From Aphidius gifuensis (Eukaryota > Arthropoda > Insecta > Hymenoptera > Braconidae), in assembly GCF_014905175.1 (NCBI RefSeq), contig NC_057788.1, positions 17,702,154-17,766,153 of the forward strand: a DNA stretch of 64,000 nucleotides, in the 5' to 3' direction. The stretch's first letter is position 1, and every line of letters starts with the position of its first letter. Below the pieces are notes generated by a model. That model made no database searches. It was not told the origin of the DNA and saw nothing but the letters and a program-made list of their open reading frames with translations. The translations under genes and the position numbers were made by a program. Shown here one piece after another: positions 25,901-38,800 of the stretch.

Positions 25901-28900
25901 CACAAGCGCCGTGAGTGGTGGAAAAAAGCCCTAAATTGTAATGCCCTGTGAATTGGACTGCTGAGATGTGTTCGTTCACTTTCATATGATGGAGTGTATG
26001 TAAGGAGCGTTAGTAGCTAGTGGTCATTTGAAGAAACTTTAGTAAGAAAATTTACTATTTATTTATTGCTATTCGTTCTTTCCAGTTCTTTCACTCTCTT
26101 TCATTATTATTAATTGGTAATTTGTTCTTGCGTCTGAGAAAAAATTATTAAATTAACAAAATAAACACAATGACTGAAAATAACGCATGTTTTAGTAAAT
26201 TTTAGTCACTAAAGTTTCTTCAAATGACCGCAAAACGCTAGCGCTTCCATGCATACGCTCCGTGCATACGGTGCATACGCTCGGTGTGAATAGTGAACGA
26301 ACACACCTCTGCAGTCCAATTCACAGGGCATTACAATTTAGGGCTTTTTTCCTCCACTGGCGGCGCTTGTGGAGCTTTTGTATGTAAAATCTATATAAAA
26401 AAAATTTTACAAGCGCCATCAGCGGCAAAAAAAGGCCCTAAATTGTAAAAAATTTGCCCTGTGAATTGGACTGCTGGAGTGCTATTCTTGGTCCCGTATT
26501 GCGGGAGTTATTGCGGGTCCCGCAATAACGATTCGCCGACAAGAAATGTTTGTCGCGATAGAAAAATATGAAGGCGCTTGTCGTTGCTTTCATGCAGAGA
26601 TGGGCATATTGTGAGTTTTTGAGTTGTTTACAATTATCCATGGATAAAACGGATAAAACCCACGTGATCTCTCAGTAGCTCAAATTTTTACCATATAATT
26701 TTTTTTAGCTACAGCCATTCATTAACTACTGCTTGTCCTTAGTCATTAATTTATTTAAATACATTATTATTAAAATACATGTAATTCATTTTTAAAAAAT
26801 AGAAATGTTCAAGGAAAAGCAGTAGCTAAGGAAAAGATGTAGCTAAGGAATTAATGTTGCTTAAAACGTAATTTTTTGGCAACATTTTTTCCTTGGCTAC
26901 TGCTTTCCCTGAGACCTTTTTCTTTTTAAAAAATAAGTTACATGTATTTCATTTATTAAATGAATAAAAAATCCCATGAAAAGCAGTAGCTAAGGAAAAG
27001 ATGTAGCTAAGGATTTAATGTTGCCGGAAAAATTATGTTTTAAGCAATATTAATTCCATAGCAACATCTTTTCCTTAGCTACTGTTTTTCCTTGGACCTT
27101 TTTCTTTTTAAAAAATAAGTTACATTATGTATTTTATTTATTGAATGAATAAAAAATCCCAAGGACAAGCAGTGGCTAAGGAAAAGATGTAGCTAAGGAA
27201 TTACAGTTGCCAAAAAAATTATGCTTTAAGCAACATCAATTCCTTAGCTACATCTTTTTCTTAGCTACATTTTTTCCTTAGCTACTGCTTGTCCTAAATA
27301 TTTCACATCCGATCCTGAGCTTTTTTTCGGGATTGTAATTCATTTAGGTTACTTTTGATGATAGTTCCAAGTTTTACCGCCAGAGGGAGATGTTTTATAC
27401 AAATGGATAAAACTAAGGATGTTTAAAACTATGTTTTAAACATGGTTTAAAACTATGTTTTAAACATGGTTTAAAACTATGTTTTAAACATGGTTTAAAA
27501 CTATGTTTTAAACATGGTTTAAAACATTATGTTTTATACATGCCCATCCCTGCTTTCATGTGAAGCTGCAAAGTCGTATGCAAATGCAAAAATAAGGTAG
27601 AATTTACATGAAAGCTACAGCAAGCGCCTTCGTGTTTTTCTATCGCGACCAACATTTCTTGTCGGCGAATCGTTATTGCGGGACCCGCAATAACTCCCGC
27701 AATACGGGACCAACAATAGCACCCCTGTTGTTATCTATGTTTTTTCTCATCGCAATGAATGCCTCTAACCTTTTAATAATTTTTTTTTTTCAATTCTCAA
27801 TTAACTATCATTTCAAACTATAAATAATAATCTTGGTAATCATGCTTTTAATATTCACGCAACAGCATTGATTAATATTTTAATCAATATTATAGAGCAT
27901 TTTATTCTAATTTTTTAATATACATGTTTATTAGATATGTATTTATTTTTACTCATTTGGCTACTTACAATTATTATACATACTATTTTTCTTTTTCATG
28001 ATGAATAAATGTTATTTAATGTTATCAAATAGATATAGTTAGATCCAGAAGAGGCGCGATTTGATTATCTATGAGCATATATAATTAAATATAATTAAAT
28101 ATATACTTGGTGTGTGCAAATGTATGATGCTTGTTGTTGTGACAGCTGTCGAATTGGACTTTAATAAAAGGTTGAAAATATTGAAAATAGATTCGTTGAA
28201 ATAATTAATGTGTTTAGAAATAAGAGGAAAATTTGATTATTTATTTATTTCCATAGATAAGATTATTTTTATCAGTATGTATGTATGAATGTGTGATATA
28301 TATGATAGGTGCTTTATTTTTTGTATTTATTTTTTTCAATCGATTGCGCAGTCAGAAAAAAGTCAGTTTGCAACAGCGTAGGACATGAAGGGCTGGATCA
28401 GCCATGTTTTAATTTTTATTTTTTAAGAATTATTTGTTCGACGTCACTGTTCTCTCATCAAGTTTGCATGATCATGCGCATGGAAGTGAAAAAAACTAAA
28501 TACACAAAAGAAAGCACCTGATAGGTGTATACCTGCGCACGAGGCATCATTGCCACTCGGCTTCACTGTTTATGTCAAATATTAATACATTTTTTACACT
28601 TTAATTAACAATATCTCTGAATCGGGATTGGACGAACGTTTGATTTTTTTTTCCATATTTTCTAAACTATATCAATTTTAACATATTAATTTTTCATCAA
28701 ATTGGTAAGAACCGTTTTTTTTGTTAGAACCGAAAGTATAAAAAAATTAAAAAAAATTCCTATACACGCAATGTTAAACTGCTTGGAAAGTTTACCTAGA
28801 ACTAATTATCTCAAAAACTAGATGGGACATAACTACAAAATTAGGTTCATTAGATGCAGGAGAATTTCAAGATTTATATATCCAAAAATTAGAAAGACGG

Positions 28901-29830
28901 TAAGAAAACTGATCGGTGGAGGTATTCTTTTAAGATCATTGGTTTTTTTTTTTTATTTATATAATTGATTTGGTAAAAATGTACACAATATTATTGGATA
29001 TAATTTAAAACATAAGCTAGGTTACTTAATAAAAAGTTGAGTTCAATACTTGAAATTTGAGCAATATCTTTTAGCATCTTCAATTTTTGTATTGTTGACA
29101 AATAAAATTTATTGTTGAGTGATCAAGTTGATATGATTTTATCACAGTAATATTTCTGATGTTACTTGTTAATTTTTTACGGCACCCGTATTCACACGGC
29201 AAATTTTATACAATTTAGGGTTTTCTTTTGCCACTGATGGCGCTTATAAAAATTTTTTCATATAGATTTTAAATACAAAAGCTCCACAAGCGCTACCAGT
29301 GGAGGAAAAAAGCCCTAAATTGTAATGCCCTGTGAATACGAGTGCGGGGGTAGTTATTTACAATTATCCATCGATGAAACGTTTAAAACGTATGAAACAG
29401 GATATAAAGGATAAAAACCACGTGATCTCTCAGCTACTGCTGGTCCTTAGTATTCTATTTATTAAAAAATTATATACAATCCATTTATTTTAATAAATTA
29501 ATATAAGCAATAGCTAAGGAAAAGATATAGCTCAGGAATTGATGTAGCTATTCGAATTATATGGTTATCTACATTACTTCCTTAGCCACATTTTTCTTAC
29601 CAGTTACGGCTTGTCCTTATTAATTTAATTTGATTAAAAGAAATTGCATGTATTTTATTATATAAATAAATAAAATGCTAAAGAAAAGATGTAGCTGAGA
29701 AATGTAGCAAACTCCGGTAGGATGGCGTGTTTGGGTAGATCATTTTTGGTAGAATATACAAGATAATTGTAATTTTTCTTTCTAACAATCATGTTCAAAA
29801 GTTGTAACAATTTTAGTTGGAAATACAAAA

Positions 29831-29862
<32 letters not shown>

Positions 29863-32800
29863 TATTGCAAATTACAGTTATTATAAAAAATTATTAATAA
29901 CAATTATTATGCAAAATTGTTGACTATCACTAAAGATATCATCATCTTGAAATTCATAAAAAAAAATCAATGTTAAAAATTAATATGTATAACAATTAAA
30001 TTCTTAACCTCACAATCATTTATGATAAAAAAGATAATGCTTTTATTGTCAATAAAAAGTGCTTCCATCTGTCATTCGGTTTTTACACTGATATGCCTTT
30101 GTATAGGGAACATTAGGGAATTGTAGGAAAATCCCTAGAATTTCGTTCCGCTATCTGCCGATGGATTTCGATGACTATTAAAAAAAATTTTGAATAAGGA
30201 CTATCGTAATTGTTTAAATCTTTATTTATTAATTAACTAATCAATTAAAATTAACTAATCAATTAAAATCAAATACAAGTATCGTCAAAAATTCATTGAA
30301 ACATTTTCGACAAGTTACATAGTTGAAATCACTCAAGAAATAACTCTCTTGTTTTTTATTTCATTGTATAAAGCACTTGGTTTTTTTTTATAAACAATTG
30401 CTGATTATAAGTGAACTAATTGTTGATAAAATTCAGAGTATAGCTTTGGTTGTAGATTTTGGCATGAGTAATTCATTAAAACTGGGAAAAAACATGTAAG
30501 TTGATTTTTGAAAAAGTTGTGTAAGGTATAAAACAAAAATATATTGGTTTTCGTTGCCGACGAATCGTTGGATAAATAAACAAATTTAACAAATATAAAT
30601 AAAAATTAATTAAATTTAGAAAATGTAAAAAATTTTGTTTCGTACTTCATTCTGTCAAATTTTTGCATCCGTGATTTTTGCTTAGTTTTCTGAATATTTC
30701 CTTTCGAATATTTTTATCAAATTTTCTTTTGTCATTTATAGTTTCATTATTCATCCGGGATGCTATTCTTGGTCCCATATTGCGGGAGTTTTTGCGGGTC
30801 CCACAATAACGATTCGCCGACAAGAAATATTAGTCGCGATAGAAAAACATGAAAGCGCTTTTTGTTGCTTTCATGTAAATTTTACCTTATTTTTGCATTT
30901 GCATACCACTATGGCAGCTTCACATGAAAGTAACCGGGACCAAGAATAGCACCAAGAGACCACACATTCAAACTCCTCCTGCAGTCCAATTCACAGGGCA
31001 AATTTTTTACAATTTAGGGCTTTTTTTACCGGTGATGGCGCTTGTCAAATTTTTTTTATATAGATTTCACATACAAAAGCTCTACAAGCGCCGCCAGTAG
31101 AGGAAAAAAGCCCTAAATTGTAATGCCCTGTGAATTGGACTGCAGGTATGTTAGTAGTCCATGCTTTTTTCGTCGCGTTCTGCGCAGCCTTATTTTTTCA
31201 ACCAATCAACAACGCGCCATCGAGCTGTTTTGCTCTTCTTTCTAACACGCAATCTCTATTATAAGATCCTCTCTCTCTAACATACTGTTTTGACAACTAT
31301 TTTTTATATTGCTGTAAATACTAATAAATATATGTGGAGCATGTTTATAAAAAATCAAAAAAATAAAAAAACCAAGACAGTTTAACAAATAAATTATAAT
31401 ATTTTCATTGTTGTTGTTTTTTTTGATGCCACAAACAATAGAGGTTGTGTTGTATTTATTATACTTGGATTCATTTATTTAATATAAATAATTAATTTTT
31501 ATTATTGATGTATGTGAATCATTATAAAATATACCAAATCTAGTTGAATAAATATGATAACTTTTGAAAAATTTAAAAAAAAACTTGAAAATTTTCTTAA
31601 CAAATTTGTATCGCGCACGCATAAAGTCTCCCATTTTTGCGGCGAGAAGGCGACCTTTTGAATTTTGATTGGTCGATTCACAGCGGCCAAACCAGCACCC
31701 GTATTCAGAGGATGTTCTCATTAGGGCTTTTTTTTTCTGATGGCGGCGCTTGTGAACTTTTTATATAGATTTTACATAGAAAAGCTTCACAAGCGCCACC
31801 ATCAAACGCTAATAAACAAAATCTAATGGCACTACTGCCATACCTGTAGTATTTCTACCATGGTTTAAGACACTATGTTTCATACCTGCCCATCCCTGCT
31901 CATAGCCCTAGTATGTATCTACATTAAAGCTTCTCACTTGAAAAGGTGAAAATTTCATGCGCCTCTACCAGTAAATATGTGGTAATCCCGTAGTTTTCTC
32001 GTTGTCATTTTTGTTCTCCGAAAAAAGTGATAAGTGACTTATACAAAAAAAATCTCGATAACTCCGAATTAAACTTCAATGCTTAGAATATAAAAAGATC
32101 ATTATTAAAACTGAAAAAAAACATCTGAACTAGATTAAGAACTAGAGTAAGAATATACTTACAATTACAAAATGGGAAAATCAAAGACTGGAAAAATAGC
32201 AACAGCTTGTACTGCTCTTGGCAGTATATTTATTATTATTGCATTTACCACACCCAACTGGCTGGTTAATGATGGGCAAACAGAAAATCCACGTTTCGAT
32301 AAACTGGGTAAATAAATGTTATAATTATATTTTCATTTGATAAATAATCAAGCATTCCAAAACATCGAGTTTTCATTGAATCTTTTATTTTTAAATTTAT
32401 AATTTCAATGTTTTGTATATTTAGGACTTTGGGAAGTTTGTTTCAAAGATTTTCAAGATGAAAATCGCTTCTATGACACTAAATTTGCTGGATGCTGGTG
32501 GATGTTTCAAGAAGAATTATATATAATTCATAATTTTTTATTGAAAAAACCCCTTTATTTCACTGAATTTTTCTTTACATTTTGTTTGACATTGCTTTTA
32601 ATTGGTGGCCTAATGACAGCACTTTATACTTGTTGTTCACGTCATCATACAAGATATCAAGAACTACTCTGGGCACTTGGATCAATTTTGACATTATCTG
32701 GAATTTGTGGGGTTATTTCTGGATTGATATTTGGATTTGGCGGTGATGTTAGATACTGGATGCCGGATTGGGAACACAACAGTCTTGGGTATTCTTATAT

Positions 32801-35800
32801 ACTTGCTTGTTTTGGGAGTCTTTTAATCCTTCCTGCTGGAGTTCTTTTTCTCATAGAAGGAAGAAGACATAAAAAACAAGCTGCAAGAATGCACGGAGAA
32901 GACCCAAAAACGCATTCAAATATTTAGAATTAATAATTTCTTATTAACATTAATGTTTTATCATTTTTTACCATAATTTTGTACGAATAGCTAAGTGTCA
33001 GTATTGCCAATCTAAGTAAGAAACAACAAATTTTAGGCAATATAATTTCTTACGATGCTTATAAAAAATCTGACTAAAAAAATTTCTCGCGATGATTCCA
33101 AACATTATTTTACATCAAAAAATTATTTATACGATACTAACATATTACGTATATCTTCTAGATTAGATATAAAATAGAGTATTATAATATTGAACAAAAT
33201 AACAAACAATTCCGTCCATGAAATAAATTGAGATAGTCAATATATTTTTAAATGTAAAGTTAAAAATTTAAGAAAGTAAGAGACAAGTCATTTCATGTAT
33301 GAATGATATGTTAAACTTTTTGGTGGCCTTGATAGTGACCAAAAAACTAAAAAAAAAAAAGATTTTCATCAAGATAGTTGTATTCAACTCATAATTTATA
33401 ATTGATTTTTTTTTTTTTAAATTTTTTTTATATATTTAAAACTTGAGTACATATTTATATTTTATATAGAATCCTTATTGTGTCAAGGTAAATGCAAAAT
33501 TTTCAATATAATTGACTTGAAAATTTTTCAGGATAAATATCGAATGAACATGTGTATCACTTGTGTTTAAAAAGCTGAATAAAGAAAAAAGTATCATGAT
33601 TACAGAAGTTTTTTATTTAATTAAATTTTATATTTTTTGAAGTGAAACTTCTTTAGAATGGGCAGTAAAAAAAAAAAACAAAAGATGGATGCAACGAAAG
33701 TAACGGTATGAAGGTAAGTAATTTTAAATTATTTTTTATCTTGTTTTATTTATTTATTCCCTTGACAACGATACGAAAAAATTTGTTTAAAATTTGTTTC
33801 AAAATTTTAGTTCCATGAAAGATTCAAGAGACAAAGGTGAATATTAAGGTTAAAACTTTTATTATATACAATATATAATTTATTATGTTACTTTTGATCA
33901 AATAATGAGTATTTAAAATGAATCTGTTGAATAAACAAATAATACACAAAATAATATTTATTCAAGTGCTTGACATAATACGACAGCAACATCATAATCA
34001 CAATACCAAACAACAATAAATAATATGTGGATAAAATGTGGTACCACGTGAACGTAAAGATAGTAAAGATCGTATTTTAGATTGTATAGGATTTCAAGAA
34101 ACAATTAATGACATTGAAATATTAGCAGAAAAATGTGACAAATGTACTGGTAATCCTAAATCAGTAAAAATTTAAATATGACGAGGTGCTATACCAATGT
34201 CTGATAATTTTGATGAGACTTGTAATGGTGGTTATAATGATATTTTTAAACAAATAATAAGTATCTAAAATAAATCTGTTAAATAAACAATTAATACACA
34301 AGATAGTGGTTATTTAAGTGCTTGACCTAATACGACAGCAACATCATAATCACAATACCAAACAACAATTAATAATATGTGGATAAAATGTGGTACCACG
34401 TGAACGTAAAGATAGCAAAGATGGTTATTGAGATTGTATAGGATTTCAAGAGACAATTAATGAGACTGAAATATTATCAAAGACATCTGATGAATGTACT
34501 GGTAATCCTAAATCTGTAAAATTTAAAATACGACTAGATCCTATACAATGTCTGGTAATTTTCATGAGACTTGTACTGGTAGTTTTAATAATATTTTAAA
34601 TCAAATACAATATTGATCATATATAAACAGCAGCAATCATAATAGAACAAATACATGGTAGTGATAGTGGCGGCGATGATGCACCATCATGTGTTTGTGG
34701 TTAATTCGCTCATAAAAAAGATGTTGAAAAAATCGATCAATATTTGACATTAAATTTTTTTAACATCAAATAGTTCGTTTTGTTTTTTTTTTTTTTTTAC
34801 GGAGGCCATAGGCTTAGCCGCAGTCTTGAATTCATCGGCAAAAAAAAAAAACGCTCATAACTTACGAACTAAGTAACCTGGAGAATTTGTACCAAGCTCA
34901 AAAAAAGGAAAAATTTATCAAATAAATTAATTTTTTTTATTCAGTTTTTCTGTTCAGGTAAGGAACAGGAAACCTGAACATATCCTGAATAAGGTTTCCT
35001 GAACAGATTCTGACAAGAATATTATCAGGAAAAATATTTTTTGGATTTAATTTTAATTTCAATTCTAATTCTAAAACAAAATGACTAGGGACAATTTAAC
35101 AAATTGTTATATTTTATATTTACGTCGCAAATTCTAATTTAAGTTTTTTTTAGCTGATGTAATTTATGAAAGCAAGAAATCACATCCGATCATCGATAGA
35201 CGGCATGGCTGCGCGTGTTAAGGCCCGTAGTTGTAATCTGGACGATCCGAGTTTGCGTCCCACTAGTGGTTAGGTAATTTAAGTTATGTTAGGTATATAA
35301 AATCTTAACATATGATTTTCAACCTGTTTTATCATTAACATTGCTATAGTAAATTAGTTAGCCGATTTACAAAACATCAAATAATGAAAATTTATTTTTT
35401 TTTAGAATTACTTGATCCGTTTCAGATCAGGAATCCTGTTCCATTCCTGATCAGTTATCCTGGTCAGTTTTCCTGATCCAATTCTGATCAGAATCCTAAA
35501 AAAATGCGTTACATTCTGATCCATGCCTGTTCAGGTATCCTGGCTCTAACCCTAATATCTGGTCAGGTTTCCTGATCTGATTCTGATCAGAATCCTAAAA
35601 AAGAGCGTTACATTCTGATCCGTTTCTGAACAGGATTCCTGATCCGGTTCTGATTTGAAATCAGGTTCCCTGATCCGGTTCTGATCAGAACCTTAACTAA
35701 ATTTCCACTCGGGATTAGGCTCAATTTATGTGTCTCAAAAAACTCTATCGCCCGCTTTGAAAAATTCTTTTCCATTTATAATAGTTTTTGAAAAAAAAAA

Positions 35801-38800
35801 CCTTCAAAATTTGAAAAAAAATTCGGATATTTAATTTTTTTGCGCGAAAACTGTTATTAAGAGAAAAAAAATCCGTAATGCCGTCACTAGATTTTTCTTA
35901 GGCGCATAATTTGAGCCTAATACGAACTCCCTATCTTGATTATAACAAAAGTTTTATGGCTCGCCGAAAAAAAAATAAAAAAAACGGACCAAAAAATGTC
36001 ATCATAGAGTTGAAATAAAATGTTTATAAGGTTCCAAAAAAAGCTTTAAAAAACTCTATTGCCTTTCTTTTAAATATGAATAATAATTTCGTTAATTAAC
36101 GGTTAAAATATGTCTAAGCAATAAAAATAACAATGGCCCTAGCCGGAGTATTAAAAATTTTTAATTCTCAACGGGTAACGCTGGCCACATGCCCCAACAA
36201 ATGTTACCAGGTCTTTTTTTTTTATTCGAATATTGAAGAGATAGCTACTTAATTAAAATCAGATTTATTTCGATTATAATTTGTATTAATTTTATTTATA
36301 TTTTCCAGGCTTTAACCTGTCAGATTACGAGACTGAAATTGGTTCAATATTCAATAATATTGAAAGCTTAAGTCATCTGAAGTTGATATATCGGGAAAAT
36401 ATTTAAAGATATCACCCCGACAAAAATCCTGACGATAAACAACTGAAAAAACTCAGTATTTCATGAATATATATACATAAAATAAAAAAAAAGATAGTCA
36501 AGTTCCCCAAGGTGCACCCTAAGTGTTCCGTAGGATTTTTTATTTTTTTTCTTGCTGTTTACAAAAATATTGTAAAAAAACAGTTTGTGACACTACATAT
36601 CGTTGGATGAAATAAAAAATAAACGACCAAAAAATTTGAAAAAAATATCGTAGAGTCCACAGATGAAGCGTCGTCGATTAAAACGTTGCCGGAATTGATT
36701 GGTCAATATTGGGCCATGTCCAAAAATGGGCATATTAAATCTAATGCGGCCCCAAAATTGGAAATAAATATGACGATTCCTTTCGGCCAAAAAAAATAAA
36801 GAAAATGAGCATCTTACAAGCCAATTCGATTCAAGACTTCACGTTTTATCTCGAAATAACAAAAAGTCACAGAAAAGCGAAAACATAAGTGTCCTACGGA
36901 ACACTAAAAAGTATACATAAAATAGTAATAGAAGTGTTTGGCTGACTAGTTGTTTAATAGATAAATATTTATATAAAATTATATTCTGTGTTCAGTTTTC
37001 AAATTAGAATTTCATTTACATAGAACCTTGATATTATAACTAATCAATAAATTTAAAAATTTCTATCATAATTTTTAATGACTGAATGAACATAATAGTT
37101 CACTTGGAATAAGAGCGAAAAAGACAACTAGTCAAAAATATATTAATGCAACGAGAGATCTTTCAATTACTATTTATCAGAATTACTAAAGAAGTTTCAC
37201 TTCCCTGTGCGTACAATAACACACATCTTTTTTTTTTTTTTCATGCAACCCATACCAAGAGACTACTTGTTCCGTCTTTGACAATGATTATTATGGCTAT
37301 TGAAATAATAAAAGTTTAAATGTATGAAATAATAACAGAATTTTTTTTTTAATTATAAGAAAAGCCTGTGTCCTCAAATAGCACACAAAAAATGACCGCA
37401 TACTGTTAAGATCGTGAGAATCAACCGATGCATAAAGAATAGTCAAGAAATGGAATAATAATAAGCAAGCAAGGTAAAATAATAGATATGGGATATTCTA
37501 CGCCAAAGCAGTGAGTCTTTTTTTAACTTCATCAAACTACTTTTTCCGTTCTCTGGGAACCAAAAAAACGCTTATAGTTTTTACAGATTTTCAACTATAA
37601 CTTTTTCACCAAGAAAATAATTTTTTTTGTAGATAAATGTACTGAAAAATCTTGTAAGGTTTTCTTTTTCTCCAAGAACGAAAGGTTAATAAAGTATTAC
37701 AAGTAATTTATATTTACTAAAAGTGTATTTTAGACTCCAAACAGAGTTACCATATGCTGAAATTTATCATGTCCTGATTTGAGAGTGGTTGAATAAAAAC
37801 AGTATAATAAACAATTAAACAACAGCAATAAACAATAACAATGTTAAATAATGTATTTTGGACTTTTATTTTGTTACTAATAACTAGCTATTGAGTGGAT
37901 GTTTCATCTCATTTTATTCTCGCGGTAACTTTTCATAAATTACCAAAACTGAGATAACAAGAAATGACAGCTTGGCCATAATCTAAAAAAATTTAACATC
38001 ATTTTTTGCTATGATTATTAAGAAATGACATCGAATCACGCTCTATTAATGTGATAAAAACATAGTTAATTTTTTTCTCAATTTAAGTAGATTAATTATT
38101 ATGTTTTGTATGATGTAGAGCCCGGATTACACCATAATTGAAATTGAAAGCAAAAAATATCTTGATCAAATCTTGATCAGGATTCAATCAAGCTTTCTGA
38201 AATGAGGTAACTTGATCAATTTTTGATCAGGATCGGATATCAAATCCGTCGAGCCTGACCAGATTTCCACTCGGGACGGTCTTCAAAAATATTTTTGAAA
38301 TGAATTTTTTTTTGATTTTTCCTTAATTTGCTCCGACTTACTGCACTTTTATCTCTTTTATTCCGTAAATTGGAAAAAGAAGTAGGATAGTAAAATTTAA
38401 AAAAATTAACTAGTCATTTTAGCATGAAACATCCCATATACCCCAAACACATATTGGTTTGTTATAAAACAGGTGCGCAACATAAAGAGATACATATTAT
38501 ACTCATAAAAAAAAACTACGAGTTGATGTAATCCGAGTTCAGCCGAAGTGAGTCAAGCACTCGGCGCGAACCGTACGTTAATCGAATAAGTATAGAGTGT
38601 GCCCAGCCCTGCATTCAAAGACCATGAGAGTAAGGTCTATTACTCTTGTTGGCTTAAATTAATAGTTCATTTTTAATTTTTTTTAACTGTTAAGTCTTCT
38701 TGTATGCAATCTCGCAACGTCCAGTCAATGTGTTTTTTTTTCGTACTATGTACAGTACTAAAAAGTTTTGTCACACAGTTTGATTCTGGGTGTGGTTACA

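Noticed and set aside
27608..27823. Open frame also found in part at 26438-26641
   Set aside because: The shared part is the TIR of the foldback element read through both arms.
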